Source: Puniceicoccales bacterium (GTDB lineage Bacteria; Verrucomicrobiota; Verrucomicrobiae; Opitutales; LL51). From it: a DNA stretch of 10,199 bases. A program made the translations under genes and the position numbers. Every line of letters begins with the position of its first letter. Within the stretch, counting starts at the first letter, position 1. Shown piece after piece: positions 1 through 7,015 of this stretch. Below the pieces are notes generated by a model that was given only the letters and a program-made list of their open reading frames with translations, did not search any database and was not told the DNA's origin. Where the stretch lies: NCBI GenBank assembly GCA_031283485.1, contig JAITBR010000033.1, positions 1 to 10,199 on the forward strand, given 5' to 3'.

Positions 1-652
1 AACTACCATTTGTCAAGCACTGCTTGCTAACATGAAATCTTCAAAACATGTTACGATTTTACTCGATAATCCTCCGAACACGGAGCATGAGATGCTGATT
101 GAAATTTGCATGAAACTCGGCGCTCCACACATCGGCGATAGTGTCATAGAGAGCCGTGAGGTTATTAAACAGATACTATCCAAGGAGTTGAAAAAGAAGC
201 ACCATGCCGTCCTTATGATCGATGAAGCGCAAAACTTATCATTTAATATGCTGGAAAAAGTTCGGTTACTATCAAATTTGGAAGCTTGTGATGGCTCGGA
301 TAAGTTATTGCACATAGTTCTCCTCGGCCAACCGGAACTCAAAAAAAAGCTGAAGGCAAATTCGATGAGACAATTGCGCCAAAGGATCCTTGTTTACTAC
401 GATCTGCGCCCGTTTAAAAATTTTGAAGTGGATTGGTACATCAAGCACAGGTTGGAATGTGCTGGCAGTCAGGGATTTCCGCTTTTTACTTTTTGGGCGA
501 AACGGAAATTATTTTTTGAAAGCAAGGGCATACCAAGAGTTATAAATAACCTCTGTGACAAGGCGATGCTATCTGCATTTGTAAATTCTTCAAAAGTCGT
601 TACCTATAAGGATGTTGCAAATGCTGCAAAGGATATTAGAAAATTGAAATGA
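1..652 (+). CDS. ExeA/GspA-type AAA+ ATPase, 5'-truncated by the window edge
   Basis: This is the C-terminal part of an ExeA (GspA)-like P-loop ATPase of the kind that, with ExeB/GspB, helps place secretin or pilus machinery in the envelope. The open frame runs in from the left edge: from base 2 it reads TTICQALLAN before the first ATG at base 32, which fits the end of a Walker A motif (GxGKTTxCxxLL) whose GxGK lies just outside. Counting from the ATG, Walker B with DEAQ is at residues 61-67, a sensor-1-like strand ending in LLGQPEL at 92-103, the LRQRI arginine-finger region at 115-119, and the sensor-2-like GIPRVINNLCDKA at 166-178. These are all hallmarks of the ExeA/MshM group. The ATG at 32 is therefore internal and not the true start. 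The stop overlaps the next gene by 4 bp (ATGA), suggesting translational coupling. The family call is firm; the exact machine served (type II secretion, type IV pilus or other) cannot be told from this window. Confidence 0.88.
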   Translation, partial: TTICQALLANMKSSKHVTILLDNPPNTEHEMLIEICMKLGAPHIGDSVIESREVIKQILSKELKKKHHAVLMIDEAQNLSFNMLEKVRLLSNLEACDGSDKLLHIVLLGQPELKKKLKANSMRQLRQRILVYYDLRPFKNFEVDWYIKHRLECAGSQGFPLFTFWAKRKLFFESKGIPRVINNLCDKAMLSAFVNSSKVVTYKDVANAAKDIRKLK

Positions 653-1413
653 GTATTATACGCAAAGCAATGCAGCGCAAAGACGAAAATTTGCAAAAAC
701 CTTCACCGGTTGTTGCCTTCGCTGATATTGATAAAAAAACAATTAGTGGATGCTATGGAATCGATAATCTATTTGCGAGGAAAAGTCGCAAATTGTCTTT
801 CGTTGAGTTTTGCAATGGATTGAAAGATATTTTCTTAGCAATCCCAATTTTTACATTTAAGTTGATTTCAGTAGCGTTTGATTCTGTAAAACGCCCAATT
901 TGCGCTTTCGGTATCATGTGCACCGCGGTGGTAACCTTCGTTGTTCAGGCCTTTACTGGAGAAGGTGGTGCGGAGGTGGGAAATTCGTCAATTGCCGAAA
1001 GTGTCGTCGCAGTTGAAAATTTTCCTGCGATCGGCATGAAGAAAACAAGAATCATTTCCGACATAAATGGGCATATTTCCGCGGCTCATGCAAGGGAAAA
1101 CAGTAATTCCAAAGGAATAGTTGTCCCGGGGGCGAGCGATGGGAAAAAGGCCATCACCAATGTTGATCGCAAGAAGGCTACGCGCACATTTGAGGCCAAG
1201 TTGCGCAATTTTTTTGCCGAGCATGCGGTTTCTGATGTGGCGTGCGCCAACGGCCGCTGCCAATTAAAATTGCGGGATGGGATTTTTGTAGAACATTCCA
1301 TTCTTTGCAATCACCCAAAGATAGTTTTGGAATCATCAACGGATGATGAAATTGTTTTTTCAGATGGAGCTGGTACTTTTTGTGCACTGACAATTGAAAG
1401 TTTATTGCGCTAG
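649..1413 (+). CDS. Membrane-anchored protein coupled to the ExeA-like ATPase (GspB/ExeB-like, tentative)
   Basis: The product has 254 residues and I do not recognise it firmly by sequence. The start is the ATG of an ATGA overlap with the ATPase stop. It begins MSIIRKAMQRKDE, reminiscent of the short charged cytosolic N-terminus (MSxILxALKKAE) of GspB/ExeB and related proteins. A hydrophobic, amphipathic-looking stretch at 61-77 is followed by a likely transmembrane segment at 83-102. A Ser/Ala/Gly-rich, presumably periplasmic linker covers about 103-175. A compact C-terminal domain at 180-254 alternates short strands and carries four cysteines (199, 204, 220, 245), which could form disulfides outside the cytoplasm. 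In known systems ExeA and ExeB form an inner-membrane complex that engages peptidoglycan and assembles the secretin. Gene order and topology support a similar partner role here, but that is inference. Alternatives are a PilP-like pilus assembly protein or an unrelated lineage-specific protein. Confidence 0.55.
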   Translation: MSIIRKAMQRKDENLQKPSPVVAFADIDKKTISGCYGIDNLFARKSRKLSFVEFCNGLKDIFLAIPIFTFKLISVAFDSVKRPICAFGIMCTAVVTFVVQAFTGEGGAEVGNSSIAESVVAVENFPAIGMKKTRIISDINGHISAAHARENSNSKGIVVPGASDGKKAITNVDRKKATRTFEAKLRNFFAEHAVSDVACANGRCQLKLRDGIFVEHSILCNHPKIVLESSTDDEIVFSDGAGTFCALTIESLLR

Positions 1414-1466
1414 ATTTCATTTTTTAATTGCAAAATGTAAGATGATACCTACCACTTTTGCTGCGA

Positions 1467-2228
1467 ATGGCTGAAGATTTTGGCGAACAGTTTGCCGTTA
1501 CCCGTGCGGCGCTAGGCTTGTCGATCGGCGAAGCTGCTTCTAAGACAAAAATCAGGGCGGAGTACCTCGAGCTCATTGAAAATGGAGATCTCAACCTAGA
1601 GTTGCCAGTTGTCTATATTCGTGGGTTCGTTAGGAATTATGCGAAGTTTCTTAGGCTTGATGTGGAAGCAGTCATGAGAGAATGTCCCGTCAGGGGGGTT
1701 TGTACCATGGATTCGTTGCAGCACGCCAGCGAGCTAATTGAGAGTGCTAAACAGGAAGGGGAAGAATTTTGTGATGTGCGTGATTGTCAACCAGTTAAAA
1801 CCGGAAAAAATAGGATCGAAAATATGTTTCTCAAGTTACGTGAAAAGTGCTCAAAGACGTTCGGAAGGAAGCTGATCATCTTAGCCGGGGTTGGAGTGGC
1901 TTTTTTGCTGCTTTTGATTGTTATTTTTGTGACGCGTGAAAGGTGGCATTCCTTTGATCCGCGAGGCATAACACCTGTGGCAGCTGAAATGATTCCGAGC
2001 AAATCCATCACACTGTCCGCAACTGGTTCAGTAAAGATTGTTGTTCGAGATAGGGAAACATTAGAGAAAGTTTATGCCGGTAACTTATTGTCGGGCACGG
2101 CCAAGACGATATCCTATTATAGGCCGGTTCAAGTTTTCTATGACCGTGGCGAGCATTTGCTAATTCAGCAAGACAGTGGTGAAAAAATTTATCCTCAGCC
2201 GGGTCGAGGTGGAGTGGAAATCAAATAG
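1467..2228 (+). CDS. RodZ-like protein: cytoplasmic HTH, one TM helix, periplasmic DUF4115-like domain
   Basis: This 253-residue protein has RodZ-type architecture. Residues about 4-70 form an Xre-like helix-turn-helix with the RodZ signature: GLSIGEAASKTKI, then YLELIENGD, then LPVVYIRGFVRNYAKFL. A charged cytoplasmic linker follows at 71-135, a single transmembrane helix at 136-156, and a periplasmic domain at 178-253 whose strand pattern (VKIVVRDRETLEKVYAGNLLSGTAK) matches the DUF4115 domain of RodZ. In model bacteria RodZ links MreB filaments to the elongation cell-wall machinery; here that role is inferred from domain order only. I chose the ATG at 1467; a TTG at 1458 would add three residues and neither start has a clear ribosome site. 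It lies 53 bp after the previous gene, and its stop codon overlaps the Shine-Dalgarno of gpsA, so those two are likely co-expressed. Rod-shape function is not shown because no mreB is in view. Confidence 0.75.
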   Translation: MAEDFGEQFAVTRAALGLSIGEAASKTKIRAEYLELIENGDLNLELPVVYIRGFVRNYAKFLRLDVEAVMRECPVRGVCTMDSLQHASELIESAKQEGEEFCDVRDCQPVKTGKNRIENMFLKLREKCSKTFGRKLIILAGVGVAFLLLLIVIFVTRERWHSFDPRGITPVAAEMIPSKSITLSATGSVKIVVRDRETLEKVYAGNLLSGTAKTISYYRPVQVFYDRGEHLLIQQDSGEKIYPQPGRGGVEIK

Positions 2229-2230
2229 GA
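2227..2230 (+). promoter_or_regulatory. Ribosome binding site of gpsA overlapping the rodZ-like stop
   Basis: AGGA sits 7 nt before the gpsA ATG at 2238 and shares two bases with the TAG stop (2226-2228) of the RodZ-like gene. A terminating ribosome would sit on this site, which suggests coupled translation. It is one of few recognisable Shine-Dalgarno sequences in the window. Confidence 0.6.
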
Positions 2231-2237
2231 TCTAGAT

Positions 2238-3230
2238 ATGAATATCACCGTATTTGGAGCAGGGGCGTGGGGTACTGCCAAGGCATTGTACTGCCGGCGT
2301 ATTGGTCATGCTGTTACCCTAGTTCCGAAGTTTGCAGAGCAGGCCGATGTAATGTTGAGCAAGCGTGAGAACGTTGATTTTTTACCTGGCATTCCATTGC
2401 CGGAAGATATTGAAATTACGATCGACATTGAGCCTGCTTTGGATAAGGCGGAAGTGGCGTTTATTGGGTGTCCATCGGTCGGGCTAATGGATCTGTGCAA
2501 TGATATCAGGGCGGCCGAAAAACTTGACAGGCGACCGTTTTTAATATCCCTTTGCAAAGGGATACAGTCCACAAATCTCGATACTGCGTCCGTGATAATC
2601 AAGCGTACTCTGCCGAAATTTGAGTTTGGAGTTTTATCCGGTCCGACAAATGCCCGAGAAGTCGCTCTAGGACTTCCAGCTGCGGTGGTCCTCGCCGTAG
2701 ATTCTGGCGATGCACAGTTACTGCAAAAGATATTAGCCTCTCCATCGATGCGAATTTATACTAATAGTGACGTTCTTGGGATTGAGTTGGCTGGTTGCTT
2801 GAAAAATGTTTATGCAATTGGGGCAGGTGTGTGTGACGGCCTTAAACTCGGTGATAACGCGAAAGCGGCCTACATGACGCGAGCACTGCGTGAAATGATC
2901 TCAATTGGGTGTGCACTCGGCGGCTCCAGGGATACGTTTTATGGATTGAGCGGTTTTGGAGATTTCGTTGCAACATGTATGGGGTCGTGGAGCCGAAATC
3001 GCACATTTGGAGCACGTGTGGGAACTGGTGAAAATGTCGAAGAAATTTTCAAAACCCAGAAAGCTGCAGTCGAAGGCTATCAAACTTCGAGAGCGTTTCA
3101 CAACATCTGCAGGGAGCGTGGCATTGACGCGCCGATAATCGGCGCGATATATGCCGTGTTGTACGATGGTCGAAATGTGCAGGACGCCATCAGTTCTTTG
3201 TTCAATAGACCGTTAAAGTCTGAACTTTAA
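2238..3230 (+). CDS. gpsA: Glycerol-3-phosphate dehydrogenase [NAD(P)+]
   Basis: GpsA reduces dihydroxyacetone phosphate to sn-glycerol-3-phosphate in the cytosol, supplying the backbone for phospholipids. The product has 330 residues, the usual family length. It opens with the Rossmann motif GAGAWGTA (7-14). The conserved substrate-site motifs follow: CKGI (106-109, the usual SKG/TKG lysine), SGPTNAREVALGLPAAVV (134-151), the catalytic lysine in GCLKNVYAIGAG (K189), LGDNAKAAYMTR (204-215), the C-terminal helix motif GLSGFGD (236-242) and SRNRTFG (252-258). Two small departures from consensus are CKG in place of SKG and TNAREV in place of SFAxEV; both are conservative. The gene starts 9 bp after the RodZ-like stop with a good AGGA, and 21 bp separate its end from the following reductase in the same frame, so this looks like one transcription unit. 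The identification is secure. Confidence 0.96.
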   Translation: MNITVFGAGAWGTAKALYCRRIGHAVTLVPKFAEQADVMLSKRENVDFLPGIPLPEDIEITIDIEPALDKAEVAFIGCPSVGLMDLCNDIRAAEKLDRRPFLISLCKGIQSTNLDTASVIIKRTLPKFEFGVLSGPTNAREVALGLPAAVVLAVDSGDAQLLQKILASPSMRIYTNSDVLGIELAGCLKNVYAIGAGVCDGLKLGDNAKAAYMTRALREMISIGCALGGSRDTFYGLSGFGDFVATCMGSWSRNRTFGARVGTGENVEEIFKTQKAAVEGYQTSRAFHNICRERGIDAPIIGAIYAVLYDGRNVQDAISSLFNRPLKSEL

Positions 3231-3251
3231 AGTGGGCATGAATGGCCGAAG

Positions 3252-4373
3252 ATGGTAAAATGCGATAGAAAACATCCCTATGCGTCAAAGTTAGTCGCGC
3301 GCGAGCGCCTGAGTAAAGCAGGTAGTAGGAAAGATGTGTACCGCCTGACATTTGATATTGGGGATCTGGATTATGTCTGTGGCGATGCCCTAGCTGTTTA
3401 TCCCAAAAATGACACGCGTGAAATTGATCTAATCTTAAATATGTTAGGATTGAATGGCGGCGAAAGTACCGAAATTCACGGTGTTGTGCGCCCAATTCGC
3501 AGTGCTTTAATTGAAGAATTTTGCATTACACACTTGCCGAAACGTTTTTTGGATGCTTTCGCCCAAAAGTTAACTGAGCGTGCCAGAGTCATTTTTAATG
3601 AAATTTTTCGCAATGAAAATGAAAATCAGTACTCCTTGTTGGAGCTTCTAGGACGATTTCCCGGCGTCAAAATAAGCCGTAACGAATTGTGTAAATTGCT
3701 AAAAAAAATGCCTCCGAGATTGTATTCCATCGCATCCTCCAAGAAATCTCATGGAGATAGGTTGCGCCTTATCGTTGGAACGGTTAGCTATCAAAATTTT
3801 CTCGGTAACGTACGCAGGGGTGTTGCCTCAACATACCTGACATCGCGCATGCAAATTGGAGATTGTGCAGATGTTTACATTGCCAATTCCTCATTTAGAC
3901 TGCCTGCGAATGTATCAACGGATGTAATAATGATTGGTCCCGGCACGGGGCTTGCCACATTCATGGGCTTTCTCTGTGAGCGTGAGTATTTGAGGAATGT
4001 TGGCCATTCAATCGGGCGTAATTGGCTGTTTTTCGGCGATCATCACAGATTTTCGGATTTTTGGGAGGAGGAGGAGCTACTCAAATTGCAGAAAATTGGG
4101 GTATTGAATCGCTTGGATTTGGCCTTTTCTCGTGATCAAGATTATAAAATATATGTTCAAGATTGCATGTTTGAAAAACGCGAAGAACTGTGGAAGTGGA
4201 TAGCTAACGGGGCAAGTTTTTACGTTTCCGGTGATGCCAAACGCATGGCAGTGGATGTTGAAAACATGCTGAAAAACATAGCAATTTCCGTAGGAAAAAT
4301 TGAAGCAACGGAAATCGATAGCTGGCTAGATGGTCTGAAAAAAGCAGGCAGGTATCAAAAAGATGTGTACTAG
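3252..4373 (+). CDS. CysJ-type FAD/NADPH oxidoreductase lacking the flavodoxin domain
   Basis: The product (373 residues) resembles the FAD- and NADPH-binding part of the sulfite reductase flavoprotein CysJ and the cytochrome P450 reductase family, without the N-terminal FMN flavodoxin domain. Visible motifs in order are: FAD isoalloxazine/ribityl site RLYSIASS (156-163), FAD pyrophosphate loop GVASTYL (190-196), FRLPAN (215-220), the NADPH loop GPGTGLATF (229-237), SRD (293-295) and YVQD (301-304) of the NADP phosphate site, YVSGDAKRMAVDVE (324-337), and the terminal RYQKDVY ending in an aromatic residue (367-373), as in CysJ. The NADPH loop has Thr where relatives usually have Pro (GxAPF). 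The only upstream in-frame codons before the gpsA stop contain no start, so ATG 3252 is the start and no flavodoxin is lost by a nearby frameshift. It probably passes electrons from NADPH to a separate flavodoxin-like or haem/iron-sulfur partner; the partner and substrate are unknown. A sulfite reductase role is possible but no cysI is in view. Confidence 0.85.
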   Translation: MVKCDRKHPYASKLVARERLSKAGSRKDVYRLTFDIGDLDYVCGDALAVYPKNDTREIDLILNMLGLNGGESTEIHGVVRPIRSALIEEFCITHLPKRFLDAFAQKLTERARVIFNEIFRNENENQYSLLELLGRFPGVKISRNELCKLLKKMPPRLYSIASSKKSHGDRLRLIVGTVSYQNFLGNVRRGVASTYLTSRMQIGDCADVYIANSSFRLPANVSTDVIMIGPGTGLATFMGFLCEREYLRNVGHSIGRNWLFFGDHHRFSDFWEEEELLKLQKIGVLNRLDLAFSRDQDYKIYVQDCMFEKREELWKWIANGASFYVSGDAKRMAVDVENMLKNIAISVGKIEATEIDSWLDGLKKAGRYQKDVY

Positions 4374-5590
4374 TTTACTTGCTTATTGCCCGATATAAAT
4401 TTCATGATTGCTTCATTAAGTACCTCCCCTCCTTCGATTATGCCTATCTCCACCTTTAGAAAATATGTTTGGAGTGGATAGGTATAGTCCTTTGGTATGC
4501 GCACGGCGTCTTTTTCCGTTGTAACGGCAAAGTTGGCTCCATGGCGACACGCAGCATTATACATGTGATCGAGCTCATATTTTGTAAACCTGTGGTGATC
4601 GGTGAATCGTTTCCCGTATACGATGTTTGCCCCTTGTGTTTTTAAAAAATGCTCGAAGCTGTCTGGCATCGCAATCCCGCTGAATGTACAGATTGCTTTA
4701 GCATTGAGTGCGTTAACTTGCAGTATATCTTTTTCGTCGGTGAGAGAACGTAGGTATTTCGGTTTGTGACAGCACTTGATCAGGTTCGCCTTCGGTAGGA
4801 TTTTGCGAATTGTGCTTTCCACCGACCTATCTCGGCCGATATCAGTTTTTGTCAGCAGTATGTATGATGCTCTCCTCAGATGATCGATTGGTTCACGAAG
4901 GATTCCGCGCGGAAGAAGTTTGCCATTTCCAAATGGATTTGTTTGGTCGATTAGGAGTAAGTTCATGTGGCCACGTAAGGGCAAATATTGGAAACCATCA
5001 TCCAAAATCAATATGTTTGCGCCATACTTTTCTATGGCATAGCGACCGGCTTTTACGCGATCTCTGTCAACAATTACGATCACTCCCGGCAAATTTCTAG
5101 CCAGCATGTATGGTTCATCGCCGGCGAGTTCTGAACCAAGTAAAACTCTTTCCCCATTACTTACAACGCGCGGAGGAAGCTCACTGGCATGCGTCATCCA
5201 CCGAAAAAATGCTTTTAATTTCAGTTCTCTCTTGCTTTTGTATCCTCTGCTCAATACGGCAACCTTCCGCCCTTTTTCGGAAAGTTCACGGGCAAATTTT
5301 TCCACAACTGGAGTTTTTCCAGTTCCACCGACCGTTAAATTTCCCACAACAATCACCGGACATCCTAGAGATTGAGACAAAAAAATATTTTTAGAATATA
5401 GCCAATAGCGCATTCGAACAATTTTTTCGAATATTTTTGAAAAGATGAGCAAAGGGTAAGTTATGAATTTTGTACATTGACTGCGATCGTAGATAATGTC
5501 CGCGCCAAAGGATTCAAATTTTCCAATTTTGCTTAGCAGGCGTCGGAGTAATTTTTTACCAAAAAAGCGAATTTTTCTAAGCATTCGCAT
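4370..5590 (-). CDS. lpxK: Tetraacyldisaccharide 4'-kinase (lipid A biosynthesis)
   Basis: LpxK phosphorylates the 4' position of the tetraacyldisaccharide-1-phosphate to make lipid IVA at the inner membrane. Key motifs are the P-loop [12 protein letters not shown] (83-94), LSRGYKSK (113-120), GDEPYMLAR (157-165), the Walker-B-like DDGFQ (197-201), [10 protein letters not shown] (225-234), FSGIA (303-307), DHHRF (331-335) and TTEKDAVR (357-364). It is longer (406 residues) than the roughly 330 of the E. coli enzyme, largely from an N-terminal region of about 80 residues before the P-loop, rich in basic and hydrophobic residues (4-20, 42-78), which may aid membrane docking. The start ATG at 5590 overlaps the end of folA by 14 bp; a second ATG at 5584 would overlap by 8 bp. 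Its stop overlaps the opposing stop of the reductase gene. It is the last gene of the thyA-folA-lpxK unit. The presence of lpxK implies a lipid A-bearing outer membrane. Confidence 0.95.
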   Translation of the reverse strand: MRMLRKIRFFGKKLLRRLLSKIGKFESFGADIIYDRSQCTKFITYPLLIFSKIFEKIVRMRYWLYSKNIFLSQSLGCPVIVVGNLTVGGTGKTPVVEKFARELSEKGRKVAVLSRGYKSKRELKLKAFFRWMTHASELPPRVVSNGERVLLGSELAGDEPYMLARNLPGVIVIVDRDRVKAGRYAIEKYGANILILDDGFQYLPLRGHMNLLLIDQTNPFGNGKLLPRGILREPIDHLRRASYILLTKTDIGRDRSVESTIRKILPKANLIKCCHKPKYLRSLTDEKDILQVNALNAKAICTFSGIAMPDSFEHFLKTQGANIVYGKRFTDHHRFTKYELDHMYNAACRHGANFAVTTEKDAVRIPKDYTYPLQTYFLKVEIGIIEGGEVLNEAIMKFISGNKQVN

Positions 5591-6089
5591 GGTAATTTTT
5601 ATTTACGAACTTTGTCACGTAAAATTGTCCTTCATCGAACAGGGTGCATTCTTTTATGAACATTGATTTGAATTTGGGAAATTTTGCATCGCCGTCGTAA
5701 TTTCCCCTAATTGTACTTACATATAATTCGCGACAAATTGGTAATAGTAGTTGATAGATGCTGCTACCTCCACAGATCCAGGCGTTGTCTGTCAAGCTCA
5801 ATAATTCTTCCACAGAATGTACAACAATCCCGCCGAGAATGTTCATATCAGAACGGGAGAGTATAATATTTCTTCTGTTTGGCAAAACTTTTCCAATGGA
5901 TTCAAAAGTTTTGCGGCCAAATAATACCGTTGAGCCTTTTGTCATATCGCGAAAAAATCTTAATTCTTCCGGAATATGCCAGGGAATTTTATTTCCAAGA
6001 CCAATCGTGCCATTTTCGGCAACGGCGGCTATGGCTCGGAAGTTATGAGTTTTTAGCGTAATGCTAACCGAATGTTTTGCGAATTTCAT
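5577..6089 (-). CDS. folA: Dihydrofolate reductase
   Basis: DHFR reduces dihydrofolate to tetrahydrofolate with NADPH in the cytosol, regenerating the cofactor that ThyA oxidises. The protein has 170 residues: [18 protein letters not shown] (20-37) forms the first strand and Met20-type loop, PEELRFF (40-46) holds the active-site acid, [13 protein letters not shown] (54-66) and [12 protein letters not shown] (69-80) bind NADPH, and ICGGSSIY (105-112) is the second nucleotide site. By alignment to E. coli, Asp27 is Glu here (E42), as in vertebrate DHFRs, and Thr113 is Ser (S125). Compared with E. coli there is an N-terminal extension of about 15 residues ([17 protein letters not shown]); no ATG, GTG or TTG lies between it and the conserved core, so the extension seems real. 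The start overlaps the thyA stop by 4 bp (ATGA) and the end overlaps lpxK by 14 bp. Identification is secure. Confidence 0.95.
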   Translation of the reverse strand: MKFAKHSVSITLKTHNFRAIAAVAENGTIGLGNKIPWHIPEELRFFRDMTKGSTVLFGRKTFESIGKVLPNRRNIILSRSDMNILGGIVVHSVEELLSLTDNAWICGGSSIYQLLLPICRELYVSTIRGNYDGDAKFPKFKSMFIKECTLFDEGQFYVTKFVNKNYHANA

Positions 6090-6883
6090 ATTGCGATTTG
6101 TGCCCGTATCGTTGGATGGGGGTCGTAATCAACGAGTTCGAAATTTTCATATTTGAAAGAGTCAATATCCTTGATGGTTTCATCGATTAACAGTCTTGGG
6201 AGCTGCCGCGGTTTGCGCGATAGCTGTTCCATTACCTGGTTGATGTGGTTTTTGTAAATGTGCAAATCCCCAAATGTGTGTACAAATTCCTTCGGTTTCA
6301 AATCGCATACCTGAGCAACCATTTTTGTGAGGAGCGAGTAAGAAGCGATGTTGAATGGTACGCCAAGGAACATATCTGCGCTACGCTGATACAATTGGCA
6401 ACTCAAACCACCGTCCATCGACACGTAAAACTGAAAGAATGCGTGGCACGGAGGAAGGGCCATTTTGTCGATTTCACCAGGGTTCCAGGCGACAATTATA
6501 TGCCTACGCCCGAATGGATCATTTTTTATACCGTCGATTACTTTCGCAATTTGGTCGACAAATGTCCCATCGGCGGTGCGCCATCTTCGCCACTGAGAAC
6601 CGTAAACTGGGCCCAATTCTCCATTTTTATCCGCCCATTCATTCCAGATTTTTACGCCATTTTCCTGCAAATATTTTACATTCGTTGCCCCCTTTAGGAA
6701 CCAGAGAAGCTCGCATATAATCGATTTTAAGTGTATTTTTTTTGTTGTTAGGAGCGGAAATTTTTCACTGATATCGAATCGAAGTTGTGCTCCAAATAGC
6801 CCGATGGTGCCCACCCCGGTACGATCTGGACGCTCTTCGCCCCGGGAAAATACCTCACTTAAAAGTTTCAGATAATTGTGCAT
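6086..6883 (-). CDS. thyA: Thymidylate synthase (folate-dependent, ThyA type)
   Basis: ThyA methylates dUMP to dTMP using methylene-tetrahydrofolate, releasing dihydrofolate that the adjacent folA product recycles. I chose the ATG at 6883, giving 265 residues beginning MHNYLKLL. With this start the phosphate-binding Arg falls at 21 (RPDRTGVGT) and the catalytic Cys at 146 (PPCHAFFQF), the same numbers as in the 264-residue E. coli enzyme. A TTG at 6916 in the same frame would add 11 residues with no family support. Other motifs are WDEWA-like IWNEWAD (79-85), GPVYGSQWR (91-99), the second-subunit phosphate arginines GRRH (125-128), [17 protein letters not shown] (166-182), HIY (208-210) and the terminal [13 protein letters not shown]. 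The family residues for dUMP recognition (Asp170, Asn178, His208, Tyr210) are all there. It is the first gene of a tightly packed thyA-folA-lpxK unit and is divergent from the PAP2 gene. No ribosome site is obvious. Confidence 0.97.
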   Translation of the reverse strand: MHNYLKLLSEVFSRGEERPDRTGVGTIGLFGAQLRFDISEKFPLLTTKKIHLKSIICELLWFLKGATNVKYLQENGVKIWNEWADKNGELGPVYGSQWRRWRTADGTFVDQIAKVIDGIKNDPFGRRHIIVAWNPGEIDKMALPPCHAFFQFYVSMDGGLSCQLYQRSADMFLGVPFNIASYSLLTKMVAQVCDLKPKEFVHTFGDLHIYKNHINQVMEQLSRKPRQLPRLLIDETIKDIDSFKYENFELVDYDPHPTIRAQIAI

Positions 6884-6993
6884 ATGAACTGACTTTTCTG
6901 ATATGGAAGTTTGCAATTTTTACAACACAAACAACAAACCTTTCATTCGCAAATGTTGCAGAAATTTACAAAAATAAGCTTGACACCGTCACC

Positions 6994-7002
6994 TGTTATA
7001 AT
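6994..7002 (+). promoter_or_regulatory. Possible extended -10 promoter element before the PAP2 gene
   Basis: The bases TGTTATAAT match the sigma-70 extended -10 consensus (TGnTATAAT) perfectly. No good -35 lies at the normal 16-18 bp spacing: a TTGACA at 6980-6985 is only 11 bp away, and extended -10 promoters can work without a -35. Transcription would begin near 7008-7010, very close to the ATG at 7016. It sits in the 132-bp divergent region (6884-7015) shared with thyA, where I see no convincing promoter for thyA and no clear operator. Confidence 0.45.
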
Positions 7003-7004
7003 GA

Positions 7005-7010
7005 GAGGGA
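7005..7010 (+). promoter_or_regulatory. Shine-Dalgarno of the PAP2 gene
   Basis: GAGGGA lies 5 nt before the ATG at 7016, the strongest ribosome site in the window, and is the reason for choosing that start over the longer frame that opens at 6911. It would be removed from the mRNA if the extended -10 element just upstream sets the transcription start, so the two predictions partly conflict. Confidence 0.55.
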
Positions 7011-7015
7011 AAGAT

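Noticed and set aside
341..348. A8 run in the ATPase gene as a programmed frameshift site
   Set aside because: The frame continues intact with conserved motifs on both sides, and there is no alternative-frame product or stimulatory structure; a similar run in the reductase gene (about 3701-3708) is likewise unremarkable.
1418..1437. Inverted repeat CATTTT/AAAATG after the ExeA partner gene as a terminator
   Set aside because: It has a 6-bp AT-rich stem with an 8-nt loop and no U-run following a stable stem; too weak to call.
3252..4373. The CysJ-like gene as a truncated pseudogene
   Set aside because: All FAD and NADPH motifs and the C-terminus are intact, and the upstream bases are immediately gpsA, so there is no sign of recent decay.
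4810..5394. Open frames on the plus strand opposite lpxK
   Set aside because: Shadows of the conserved lpxK frame with no recognisable motifs or start signals.
6245..6720. Open frames on the plus strand opposite thyA
   Set aside because: They are antisense to a very conserved coding sequence and have no independent support.
6884..6916. TTG start at 6916 for thyA
   Set aside because: It adds 11 residues without family support, while ATG 6883 places the key Arg21 and Cys146 at the same positions as in E. coli ThyA.
6980..7002. TTGACA plus TATAAT as a classic -35/-10 promoter
   Set aside because: Both hexamers are perfect but only 11 bp apart, far short of the 16-18 bp needed. Only the extended -10 is kept as a candidate.
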